A stretch of DNA of 64,000 bases from Eutreptiella sp. 'Long Island Sound 2002' (taxonomy: Eukaryota > Euglenozoa > Euglenophyceae > Eutreptiales > Eutreptiaceae), in the NCBI GenBank assembly GCA_964036045.1, contig OZ038378.1, positions 27,179,450 through 27,243,449 of the forward strand, written 5' to 3'. Under the pieces are notes generated by a model. That model searched no databases and was not told where the DNA came from. It worked only from the letters and a program-made list of their open reading frames with translations. Position numbers and translations under genes: made by a program. The first letter of the stretch is position 1. Each line of letters starts with the position of its first letter. Below are positions 35,201-45,589 of this stretch, piece by piece.

Positions 35201-38200
35201 CCTCCGTGAATTATTTGACCCCTCCGTGAATTATTTACCCCCCTCCGTGAATTATTTTACCCCTCTGTGAATTGTTTACCCCCCTCCGTGAATAATTTTA
35301 CACCTCGGTAAATTGTTTACCCCCCTCCGTGAATTATTTTACCCCTCTGTGAATTGTTTACCCCCCTCCGTGAATTATTTTACCCCTCCGTGAATTGTTT
35401 ACCCCCCTCCGTTAATTATTTTACCCCTCTGTGAATTATTTACCCCCCTCCGTGAATTATTTTACCCCTCCATGAATTGTTTACCCCCCTCCGTGAATTT
35501 TTTGACCCCTCCGTGAATTGTTTACCCCCCTCCGTGAATTATTTGACCCCTCCGTGAATTATTTACCCCCCTCCGTGAATTATTTTACCTCTCCGTGAGT
35601 TGTTTACCCCCCTCCGTGAAACATTTTACCCCTCCGTGAATTGTTTACCCCCCTCCGTGAATTATTTTACCCCTCCGTGAATTATTTACCCCCCTCCGTG
35701 AATTAATTCACCCCTCCGTGAATTATTTACCCCCCTCCGTGAATTATTTTACCCCTCCGTGAATTATCTTCCCCCCTCCGTGAATTATTTCACCCCTCCA
35801 TGAATTGTTTACCCCCCTCCGTGAATTATTTTACCCCTCCGTGAATTATTTACCCCCCTCCGTGAATTATTTTACCCCTCTGTGAATTGTTTACCCCCCT
35901 CCGTGAATCATTTTACCCCTCCGTGAATTATTTACCCCCCTCCGTGAATCATTTGACTCCTCCGTGAATTTTTTGACCCCTCCATGAATTGTTTACCCCC
36001 CTCCGTGAATTATTTTACCCCTCCGTGAATTATTTACCCCCCTCCGTGAATCATTTTACCCTTCCGTGAATTATTTACCCCCCTCCGTGAATTATTTTAC
36101 CCCTCCGTGAATTAACTTCCCCCCTCCGTGAATTATTTCACCCCTCCATGAATTGTTTACCCCCCTCCGTGAATTATTTTACCCCTCCGTGAATTGTTTA
36201 TCCCCCTCCGTGAATTATTTTACCCCTCTGTGAATTGTTTACCCCCCTCCGTCAATTATTTTACCCCTCCGTGAATTATTTACCCCCCTCCGTGAATCAT
36301 TTGACCCCTCCGTGAATTATTTACCCCCCTCCGTGAATTATTTTACCCCTCCGTGAATTGTTTACCCCCCTCCGTGAATTATTTGACCCCTCTGTGAATT
36401 ATTTACCCCCCTCCGTGAATTATTTTACCCCTCTGTGAATTGTTTACCCCCCTCCGTCAATTATTTTACCCCTCCGTGAGTCGTTTACCCCCCTCCGTGA
36501 ATTGTTTGACCCCTCTATGAATTGTTTACCCCCCCCCGTAAATTGTTTACCCCCCTCCGTGAATTATTTTCCATCCTCCGTGAATTATTTTACCCCTCTA
36601 TGAATTGTTTACCCCCCTCCGTGAATTATTTTACCCCTTTGTGAATTGTTTACCCCCCTCCGTGAATTATTTTACCCCTCTGTGAATTGTTTACCCCCCT
36701 CCGTGAATTTTTTGACCCCTCCGTGAATTATTTACCCCCCTCCGTGAATTATTTTACCCCTTTGTGAATTGTTTACCCCCCTCCGTAAATTATTTTACCC
36801 CTCTGTGAATTGTTTACCCCCCTCCGTGAATTATTTGACCCCTCCGTGAATTATTTACCCCCCTCCGTGAATTATTTTACCCCTCCGTGAATTATTTATC
36901 CCCCTCCGTGAATTATTTTACCCCTCCGTGAATTGTTTACCCCCCTCCGTGAATTATTTGACCCCTCCGTGAATTATTTACCCCCCTCCGTGAATTATTT
37001 TACCCCTCTGTGAATTGTTTACCCCCCTCCGTGAATAATTTTACACCTCGGTAAATTGTTTACCCCCCTCCGTGAATTATTTTACCCCTCTGTGAATTGT
37101 TTACCCCCCTCCGTGAATTATTTTACCCCTCCGTGAATTGTTTACCCCCCTCCGTTAATTATTTTACCCCTCTGTGAATTATTTACCCCCCTCCGTGAAT
37201 TATTTTACCCCTCCATGAATTGTTTACCCCCCTCCGTGAATTTTTTGACCCCTCCGTGAATTGTTTACCCCCCTCCGTGAATTATTTGACCCCTCCGTGA
37301 ATTATTTACCCCCCTCCGTGAATTATTTTACCTCTCCGTGAGTTGTTTACCCCCCTCCGTGAATTATTTTACCCCTCCATGAATTATTTACCCCCCTCCG
37401 TGAATTATTTTACCCTTCCGTGAATTATTTACCCCCCTCCGTGAATTATTTTACCCCTCCGTGAATTATCTTCCCCCCTCCGTGAATTATTTCACTCCTC
37501 CATGAATTGTTTACCCCCCTCCGTGAATTATTTTACCCCTCCGTGAATTGTTTACCCCCCTCCGTGAATTATTTTACCCCTCTGTGAATTGTTTACCCCC
37601 CTCCATGAATTATTTTACCCCTCCGTGAATTATTTACCCCCCTCCGTGAATCATTTGACTCCTCCGTGAATTTTTTGACCCCTCCGTGAATTGTTTACCC
37701 CCCTCCGTGAATTATTTTACCCCTCCGTGAATTATTTACCCCCCTCCGTGAATCATTTTACCCTTCCGTGAATTATTTACCCCCCTCCGTGAATTATTTT
37801 ACCCCTCCGTGAATTGTTTACCCCCCTCCGTGAATTATTTGACCCCTCCGTGAATTATTTACCCCCCTCCGTGAATTATTTTACCCCTCCGTGAATTGTT
37901 TATCCCCCTCCGTCAATTATTTTACCCCTCCGTGAATTATTTACCCCCCTCCGTGAATCATTTGACCCCTCCGTGAATTATTTACCCCCCTCCGTGAATT
38001 ATTTTACCCCTCGGTGAAGTATTTACCCCCCTCCGTGAATTATTTTACCCCTCTGTGAATTGTTTACCCCCCTCCGTGAATTATTGGACCCCTCCGTGAA
38101 TTATTTACCCCCCTCCGTGAATTATTTTACTTCTCCGTGAATTGTTTACCCCCCTCCGTGAATTATTTTACCCCTCCGTGAATTATTTATCCCCCTCCGT

Positions 38201-40310
38201 GAATTTTTTTACCCCTCCGTGAATTGTTTACCCCCCTCCGTGAATTATTTTAGCCCTCCGTAAATTGTTTACCCCCCTCCGTGAATTATTTTACCTCTCC
38301 GTGAATTATTTACCCCCCTCCGTGAATCATTTGACCCCTCCGTGAATTATTTACCCCCCTCCGTGAATTATTTTACCCCTCCGTGAATTGTTTACCCCCC
38401 TCCGTGAATTATTTGACCCCTTTGTGAATTATTTACCCCCCTCCGTGAATTATTTTACCCCTCTGTGAATTGTTTACCCCCCTCCGTGAATTGTTTGACC
38501 CCTCTATGAATTGTTTACCCCCCCCCGTGAATTGTTTACCCCCCTCCGTGAATTATTTTACCCCTCCGTGAATTGTTTACCCCCCTCCGTGAATTATTTT
38601 ACCCCTCTGTGAATTGTTTACCCCCCTCCGTGAATTATTTGACCCCTCCGTGAATTATTTACCCCCCTCCGTGAATTATTTTACCCCTCCGTGAATTATT
38701 TACCCCCCTCCGTGAATTATTTTACCCCTCCGTGAATTGTTTCCCCCCCCCCGTGAATTATTTTACCCCTCCGTAAATTGTTTACCCCCCTCCGTGAATT
38801 ATTTTACCTCTCCGTGAATTATTTACCCCCCTCCGTGAATTATTTGACCCCTCCGTGAATTATTTACCCCCCTCCGTGAATTTTTTTACCCCTCCCTGAA
38901 TTGTTTACCCCCTCCGTGAATTATTTTACCCCTCCGTGAATTGTTTACCCCCCTCCGTGAATCGTTTACCCCCCTCCGTGAATTATTTACCCCCCTCCGT
39001 GAATTTTTTTATCCCTCCCTGAATTGTTTACCCCCTCCGTGAATTATTTTACCCCTCTGTGAATTGTTTACCCCCCTCCGTGAATTATTTTACCCCTCGG
39101 TGAAGTATTTACCCCCCTCCGTGAATTATTTTACCCCTCTGTGAATTGTTTACCCCCCTCCGTGAATTATTGGACCCCTCCGTGAATTATTTACCCCCCT
39201 CCGTGAATTATTTTACTTCTCCGTGAATTGTTTACCCCCCTCCGTGAATTATTTTACCCCTCCGTGAATTATTTATCCCCCTCCGTGAATTTTTTTACCC
39301 CTCCGTGAATTGTTTACCCCCCCCCGTGAATTATTTTACCCCTCCGTAAATTGTTTACCCCCCTCCGTGAATTATTTTACCTCTCCGTGAATTATTTACC
39401 CCCCTCCGTGAATTATTTGACCCCTCCGTGAATTATTTTCCCTCCTCCGTGAATTATTTGACCCCTCCGTGAATTGTTTACCCCCCTCCGTGAATTATTT
39501 GACCCCTCCGTGAATTGTTTACCCCCCTCCGTGAATTATTTGACCCCTCCGTGAATTGTTTACCCCCCTCCGTGAATTGTTTACCCCCCTCCGTGAATTA
39601 TTTACCCCCCTCCGTGAATTATTTTACCCCAGTGTGAATTGTTTACCCCTCTCCGTGAATCATTTTACCCCTCCGTGAATTGTTTACCCCCCTCCGTGAA
39701 TCATTTTACCCTTCGGTGAATTTTTTACCCCCCTCCGTGAATCATTTTACCCCTCCGTAAATTGTTTACCCCCCTCCGTGAATTATTTTACCTCTCCGTG
39801 AATTATTTACCCCCCTCCGTCAATTATTTTACCCCTCCGTGAATTATTTTTCCTCCTCCGTGAATTATTTGACCCCTCCGTGAATTGTTTACCCCCCTCC
39901 GTGAATTATTTGACCCCTCCGTGAATTGTTTACCCCCCTCCGTGAATTATTTGACCCCTCCGTGAATTGTTTACCCCCCTCCGTGAATTGTTTACCCCCC
40001 TCCGTGAATTATTTACCCCCCTCCGTGAATTTTTTGACCCCTCCGTGAATTGTTTACCCCCCTCCGTGAATTATTTACCCCCCTCCGTGAATTATTTTAC
40101 CCCAGTGTGAATTGTTTACCCCTCTCCGTGAATTATTTTACCCCTCCGTGAATTGTTTACCCCCCTCGGTGAATTTTTTGACCCCTCCGTGAATTATTTA
40201 CCCCCCTCCGTGAATTATTTACCCCTCCGTGAATCATTTACCCCCCTCCGTGATTTATTTTACCCCTCCGTGAATTATTTGACCCCTCCGTGAATTAGTT
40301 GACCCCTGTG
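26221..40310 (+). repeat. satellite C, major array (about 14 kb, 20-21-bp unit)
   Basis: Alternating units of about 20-21 bases, CCGTGAATTATTTTACCCCT and CCGTGAATTGTTTACCCCC, with point variants. Stops in every frame leave no coding potential. A larger period is visible in variant words. TTTTCCATCCTCCGTG recurs at about 31425, 33185, 34823 and 36569. AATAATTTTACACCTCGGTA recurs at about 31887, 33651, 35291 and 37034. The 1.64-1.77 kb block is thus repeated about four times. Confidence 0.97.
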
Positions 40311-40312
40311 TG

Positions 40313-40932
40313 CGTGTCAATTCTGTTGGGGGTCTAGACCCCCCTAGGAATTGACGCATAGGGTCGCGTCAATTATTTTGGGGGTCCAGACCCCCATAGG
40401 AATTGACGCATAGGGTCGCGTCAATTATTTTGGGGCTCTAGACCCTTATAGGAATTGGCGCATAGGGTCGCGTCAATTATTTTGGGGGTCTAGACCCCCC
40501 TAGGAATTGACGCATAGGGTCGCGTAAATTTTTTGGGGGGTCTAGACCCCCCTAGGAATTGACGCATTGGGTCGCGTCAATTTTTTTGCGGGTGTAGACC
40601 CCCATACGAATTGATGCATAGGGTCGCATCAATTATTTTGGGGGTCTAGACCCCCATAGAAATTGGCGCATAGGGTCGCGTCAATTATTTTGGGGGTCTA
40701 GACCCCCCTTAGGAATTGACGTATACGGTCGCGTCAATTATTTTGGGGGTCCAGACCCCCGTAGGAATTGGCGCATAGGGTCGCGTCAATTATTTTGGGG
40801 GTCTGGACCCCCCTAGGAATTGACACATAAGGTCGCGTCAATTACTTTGGGGTCTAGACCCCCATAGGAATTGACGCATAGGGTCGCGTCAATTAATTTG
40901 GGGGTCCAGACCCCCATAGGATTTGGCGCATA
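40313..40932 (+). repeat. tandem repeat with nested palindromes, about 52-bp unit, about 12 copies
   Basis: Each unit has a 16-base palindrome GGGGGTCTAGACCCCC and an inverted pair AATTGACGC-ATAGGGTC-GCGTCAATT. It adjoins the end of satellite C. No coding content. Confidence 0.95.
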
Positions 40933-40935
40933 GCA

Positions 40936-41129
40936 GGGGGGTGCACCACCTCAGTGGAAAATCTATCCAGAGGGGGGGTGTACACCACCTCAGTGGAATA
41001 TTTATCCACAGGGGGGGGGGGTACACCACTTCAGTGGAATATTTATCTAGAGGGGGAGGTACACCACCTCAATGGAATATTAATCCACAGGGGGGGGGGG
41101 GGTACACCACCTCAGTGGAATATTTTTCC
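40936..41129 (+). repeat. tandem repeat, about 40-bp unit, five copies
   Basis: Units start GTACACCACCTCAGTGGAAT and end in a G run of variable length (7-12). It follows directly after the 52-bp palindromic repeat. Confidence 0.9.
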
Positions 41130-41484
41130 CAGCCTCCCATTTTCCCCAATGCCCCATTTTCCACCCTTTTTTTTCTTTTGGGGGGGGTTGTTCCCCTGTG
41201 TTGCATGGACTCCCATTCTTCCCAACTTTCAATTTTCATGATGGTTTTTTTTGTGGTGGGTGGCTGTGTTGGGGGGAGTGCCAGACTTTTTCTTGTCCCT
41301 TTGTGACAGGAAGGAAGGAAGGGAGGGGGCGGGTACCACACTTTTATCAGACTTTTGCTAAGATGTGTTGTGTTTTATGTCCTTGACACGAGATGCCACT
41401 TTAGACTTCAGACTTCAGACTTTATACCCATAGCTGGGAGGGGGGGGCAACTCCGCGGGTCCTAGGACGCCAACTACCCCCCCC
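41130..41484. other. intergenic, no gene seen
   Basis: Poly-T, poly-G and GAAGGAAGG tracts, and a CAGACTTCAGACTTCAGACT run near 41405 that is also present near 21560. No supported coding frame. Confidence 0.5.
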
Positions 41485-41665
41485 ACATGTACCACCGGTG
41501 CCCAGCATAGAACATTGGAAGGGAGACCAATATTGTCCGGTTACCGGTGGCAATTTGAGGAAATTTGTACCGACGTGCATGCGATATGCTTCTGGTCCGT
41601 CGCTTGGAAGTTTTCGAAAACCCTTGGAAAGATGCTCGGAAGTTTTGGCAGCCAGATCGGGTCCC
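41485..41665 (+). repeat. dispersed repeat R1, copy c
   Basis: Closely matches 1898-2078, from TGTACCACCGGTGCCCAGCA to CCAGATCGGGTCCC. It is cut off exactly where the left inverted repeat of the Harbinger-like element begins. The missing 3' part of R1 appears in reverse at 43450-43506, near the other end of that element. Confidence 0.85.
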
Positions 41666-41910
41666 AGCTTTTCCCCGGCTCGAGAAGGAGGCAAAAAGGG
41701 GCTTTCTTTCTTTCTTTCTTTCAATCGGATTGTTGTACGACGTAAACAATGTGTTGCACTCCGTTGCGTTGCGTCCTTGTATGTGTTCATGCCTCACCCA
41801 TGTTTGTTGCCAAATGTCAAACGGGCACCCTGAGCTTGGTATGTGGTGATACAACTTCAGGGTGTCTGCTGCGGAACTACTGTATTTCGTGCTACGTTTG
41901 TAGAAAACAC

Positions 41911-43248
41911 ATGTCAATCCCCGCGGATCTTGAGGAGTTTGTGGTACGGCCTTCGTCTCCACTTCAACCCGATGCTTCCAGCTCGAGTGCTAGTTCCAGC
42001 TCTTCCGCGAGCGTTCCAAAACCTCAACCAAAGCCCAAGCCCAAGCCGAAACCCAAACCAGCACCTACACCCATTGACACGGAAGAGGAAGAGGAACCAA
42101 TCACGGAGAAGGAGATGCACACACAGTTAGACAATCAGATCTTGACTTATCTAATGCGTGTGTACAATAATATGGCACATCCACACCACCCCGACCCTAA
42201 AAATGTGAGGTGGTGGATTGATAGGTGCTCCGCCAAGCGTTCTAACGAGCCCCGCGAAATCTATACGCAACTCCGCAAACGAGTCAATCTCATCGGCGTT
42301 GACTGTGTTACAGCGGAGGAGTTCTATATGAAGTATGGCGCGGAAGGTTTGTTGTCCCGCGAAGACTTGTTCCAATACTTGTACTTTCTCCGTCAAAGCC
42401 CTAGTTGGGACAACTGTGCTTATCAATCTCGTTCCGATTGTTCGGATAACGTGTTTATGGAAAACGTTTCCCGTGTTCGAACCTTGTTGAATTCTGTGGT
42501 GGATGAGATATGGTGGGAGGAGAGACTTTCACCGTACAACCATAATCCCCACTTCCCGTACTTCGTAACTCATTTTACCGACAGCATGCCCATATGCTCG
42601 GTGGGTGGGGAGTTGTCGGATGTGCTATTTAATCCCAAGTACGCAGGCTACGTTTACAAGGTAACCGTGGCGGTGGACAATCTCGGGAATATAGTATGGA
42701 TTTGTGACCTTATGCCCGGAACCTCCGCCGATGTTATGATTTGGGATCAACGTGGTCCTTCGCGAACACATGGACAGTTTTTTGATTTCGAAATTGGTGC
42801 GCATGACGGCGCCTATAAGGGCCGCTTGCACACCGCTGTACCTTATATTGGTCGGAAAACTTTGACTGACGACCAACAAGAGTATAATGATGTCCATGGC
42901 TTCTATCGTGCAAGGGTGGAGCACCTCTTTGCACGGTTGTGGCAATGGAGGATTGTCCGCAATGTCTGGACACGCTCTGCAACGGAGCTGCACGGCCATG
43001 TGCGTATTTTGCTCCACCTTACTCAGTTTTGCATTCGCAGACAGACTAGGTATCAACCGTATGGATCTTGGCCTCATGTGCCAGAGTCTGTATGGGCACA
43101 GGCGGAGGCAACCGTTGTAGAGGAAGAAAATGATGACGGTGTTTGTTGCCAATTGTGTGGCCACCGTCCCGGTGATATATCCGAGTGTGGCACTTGCCAC
43201 TTGAACATGTGTGCATCTTGCATGCCTTTGCATAGTTGTACTTTATAA
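41911..43248 (+). CDS. Harbinger/DDE_Tnp_4-type transposase, 445 aa
   Basis: A cut-and-paste transposase of the DDE superfamily 4 type, which excises and joins element ends in the nucleus. The start (MSIPAD) follows TTTGTAG by 7 bases. It has a Ser-rich N-terminus, a Pro-Lys repeat (about residues 50-63), an acidic run, and then the catalytic core. I assign Asp224 (HFTDSMPI), Asp299 (GAHDGAYKG) and Glu337 (ARVEHLFARLW). The helix around Glu337 is typical of the family. A C-terminal Cys/His cluster (CQLCGH, CGTCH, CASC; about 412-444) is a zinc-binding module. The frame is intact with no in-frame TAG and ends TAA, followed two codons later by TGA. It may still be active or recently so. Confidence 0.85.
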   Translation: MSIPADLEEFVVRPSSPLQPDASSSSASSSSSASVPKPQPKPKPKPKPKPAPTPIDTEEEEEPITEKEMHTQLDNQILTYLMRVYNNMAHPHHPDPKNVRWWIDRCSAKRSNEPREIYTQLRKRVNLIGVDCVTAEEFYMKYGAEGLLSREDLFQYLYFLRQSPSWDNCAYQSRSDCSDNVFMENVSRVRTLLNSVVDEIWWEERLSPYNHNPHFPYFVTHFTDSMPICSVGGELSDVLFNPKYAGYVYKVTVAVDNLGNIVWICDLMPGTSADVMIWDQRGPSRTHGQFFDFEIGAHDGAYKGRLHTAVPYIGRKTLTDDQQEYNDVHGFYRARVEHLFARLWQWRIVRNVWTRSATELHGHVRILLHLTQFCIRRQTRYQPYGSWPHVPESVWAQAEATVVEEENDDGVCCQLCGHRPGDISECGTCHLNMCASCMPLHSCTL

Positions 43249-43449
43249 GGCTGATTTCCTTGTTCTAAGGACACCGGATTACCAAGCTGCAGGCAGTTTT
43301 GTTGTTCTGATTTGGGCTTTGCTGCTTCGCCGTGCTACTGGACAGATGAGTGGTATTCTTGGGTGAGTATCCTAGCCTCTGCGTGCACAGTATGCACGCA
43401 GTGCGCACGCAGTGCGCACGCAGTGCAAACACTTAGCCTCATATTGCAG

Positions 43450-43506
43450 GGTTGATCTCGGAAGTCCCAGCCAAAATTTCTTCCGAGCTACCCCGGCACG
43501 GTCGGC
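43450..43506 (-). repeat. dispersed repeat R1, 3' fragment in reverse
   Basis: The reverse complement matches the R1 end seen at 16445-16497: GGGGGAGCTCGGAAGAAATT (here with one change), then TTGGCTGGGACTTCCGAGAT. It lies inside the right end of the Harbinger-like element. Confidence 0.75.
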
Positions 43507-43617
43507 TGGGAGGATCTCCAGACCCCTGATTGCCTCCTCCTCGAGCCGGGGTATGAAAGCTCGAGGCAGGGATCTTCAGATGCCGGTATCGGCGAATTGA
43601 ACATAGCAACATAGCAA

Positions 43618-43910
43618 CAAAGGGAACAAAATCAAAACTCAAAACCTACGCCAGGGGTCACCATGATGCACCACACAACAAAGCGTGGATTCAAAGATTG
43701 TCCCGGTTTCCTCAATAGCACCGGACGGTTGGGGCCCAAAAGAGGGCGGAAATGCTACGTCACCCCTGCATTCTCGGGGGTCCCCGACAAAGGGAACAAA
43801 ATCAAAACTCAAAACCTACGCCGGGGGTCACCATCATGCACCACGCAACAAAGCGTGGATTCAAAGATTGTCCCGGTTTCCTCAATAGCACCGGACGGTT
43901 GGGGCCCAAT
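43618..43910 (+). repeat. tandem duplication, 170-bp unit, two copies
   Basis: CAAAGGGAACAAAATCAAAA starts at 43618 and again at 43788, and more than 120 bases match closely (CACCAT.ATGCACCAC.CAA, then CAATAGCACCGGACGGTTGG). GATCTTCAG.TGCCGGT.TC also occurs at both 43571 and 43951, so the duplicated context is wider. Confidence 0.85.
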
Positions 43911-44236
43911 GATTTTTGGAAATGTCGCCCTTGTCTTGCCCTCAAGTATGCACAGATCTTCAGGTGCCGGTCTCGGCGAATTGGCTACACAGCCCCAGCA
44001 GACTCTGCCACAGGGAAGGGGCATTTACACAATTTACATTCCAAAATGGACAAGAATCTAGGAAATGGTTGACAATTCAAATATGCCATGTCCTAAATGC
44101 TTGGGAGGCCAAAAAACCCTTGTATGGAACCAAAAACTTGTCAAAAGGGGCCAAAACTAGGGTTCGAGTATTGGCCGACATCCAAAACTTTGCACTGCGT
44201 GCGCACTGCCTGCGCACTGCGTGCATGGCATTCCCT

Positions 44237-44348
44237 GAGTCCCATTTGCTGAGCATGATTGCTGAGCATCCCCAAATATCCTGAGCAATATGCTCCGCAT
44301 TTTCCTGCCATTTTTTACCTTCTATGCTGTGCGTCCCAGGACCATGTG
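44237..44348 (+). repeat. dispersed repeat R2, copy b
   Basis: Nearly identical to 16508-16619 over 112 bases, including TTGCTGAGCAT, CCCCAAATATCCTGAGCAAT and CCTTCTATGCTGTGCGTCCC. The two copies diverge directly after ACCATGTG. No coding frame follows here. Confidence 0.8.
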
Positions 44349-44755
44349 CCACCCTAGGGGCGTTCAGCCAACAGTTAGTTGCCAAAGGTGTCGCCCCCAG
44401 GCGTCCATGGGCGCCTAAGGCGCCCGATGCTCCATGAACACCAAAGGCGCCCTATCGAAAATTTTGTCCAATTCGCACCCCAACACTATCCTTGTACCCC
44501 CCTTGACTCTAACACCCACCCCTAGCCCCCTGCCTACTCCTATCCCTACACGTAACCCTAACCCTAATCAAGACTGAATGTTGGGATCGAGCTGGTGGGG
44601 GAGGGAACATCACTTATGATTGGTGAGGGACATCAAGAATGATCCACACATTGATGACTCTTGACAAAATGACGTCAGCTTGCACGTGAACCCCATCACC
44701 ACGAGGCCCACTTTCAAGGCTCTTTGGACTTCTAAGGGGCCAAAATGCCCCAAAA
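44349..44755. other. intergenic with a short CCCTAA-like run
   Basis: Contains GGCGCC-rich short repeats near 44390-44450 and CCCTAACCCTAA near 44560, too short for a telomere. No gene is seen. Confidence 0.45.
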
Positions 44756-44759
44756 TGGG

Positions 44760-45560
44760 CTCAAAATGGGCTTATTTCACGCGTTTGTGCACCCCAAATG
44801 GTGTAGGATGATGTTTAGAAAAACACATTTTTGACCCATTTTTCACCCATTCTTGGTCCCAAAAGAGCCCATTTTCAAGACATTTTGGGATTTTCGGAGG
44901 ACCAAAATGGGCCACCACAACCTCAAAACGGTCCAAAAACACTAGTTTTAGCGTCGTACATGGTCTAGGATCATTTTCCACAAACGTCCTCTTTTTGCCC
45001 CTACTGGACCCTGTTTGGGCACCCACCTGTTTGGGCTTGAGCTTGCAGCTTGCCGCAGCCTAGTGGGCCTAGGTATTGGGGTGTAGGCGCCCGTTTGGGC
45101 AATTCTAAGGGGTGGAAACCACAAAAAGGGGGGGGTTGCGGGTGGAATAGGTGCCCTCGGAATCGCATTTTGAGCCATGTAGCCAAAGATGTGGCCTATT
45201 CTTTGTCTGTGGCTGTCGGGATTTGGAGCTTGTGGAGGCCTTTTTGGGCCGTTTCCGGGACATATCATGGAGTTAGAGGGCCGCAAAAAGCTCGTTGACA
45301 CGGCTCAGTCAAGCCGCACGTGAAACATACCCAGCGTTTCCCTTCGTTTGGCCGTTTTGAATGTGTTCCAGGGCTTTTTCGGCCCAAAAATGACTGCTTT
45401 TGGCCCTAAACTGCAATTTTTGAAATTGAGGTCCGCCACTTGCGGATCCCGTTCCCGGCCACCACCGTCGAGGTTCCTGCTCAAACTTTGTGTGATTGTA
45501 CTTCACACCCATAGGTATCATCCACCGAAATTTCACTCGAATCCAAAGCACCACGACGGA
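44760..45560 (+). repeat. composite repeat D, diverged copy
   Basis: Matches in order the parts of the D copies at 49985-52325: the TTTTTGACCCATTTTT and TTGGTCCCAAAA block, the block with CCCTCGGAAT and GAGCCATGTAGCC, then the CCGTTTCCGGGACATATC and GGAGTTAGAGGGCCGC words. It is more diverged than the others. Open frames on both strands follow the repeat and are not taken as genes. Confidence 0.7.
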
Positions 45561-45589
45561 GTTATGATTTTGGCCCATTTCGCGCGTGC

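Larger units (their letters stand above)
41666..43561 (+). mobile_element. Harbinger-like DNA transposon with terminal inverted repeats
   Basis: The left end (41666-41693) begins AGCTTTT and contains CCCCGGCTCGAGAAGGAGGC. The right end (43531-43561) is its imperfect reverse complement (GCCTCCTCCTCGAGCCGGGG, then an extra TAT, then GAAAGCT). About 28 positions align. The transposase gene lies between. I did not find a convincing target-site duplication. A reverse fragment of R1 lies just inside the right end. Confidence 0.65.
43392..44227. repeat. inverted-repeat pair (GCACTGCGTGC-type), possible MITE borders
   Basis: Arms at 43392-43432 and 44187-44227 are reverse complements over about 38 bases, built of CACGCAGTGCG words and ending in TTTGCACTGCG on the inner side of one arm. 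The enclosed 800 bases hold the right Harbinger end and a 170-bp tandem duplication. The arms are partly low-complexity, so chance expansion is possible. Confidence 0.5.

Noticed and set aside
26221-40310. Possible CRISPR array, because of regular short repeats
   Set aside because: There are no unique spacers: consecutive 20-21-bp units abut directly, and the setting is eukaryotic.
42625-43233. Minus-strand frame opposite the transposase
   Set aside because: It is a shadow of the real gene on the plus strand, with no recognisable protein.
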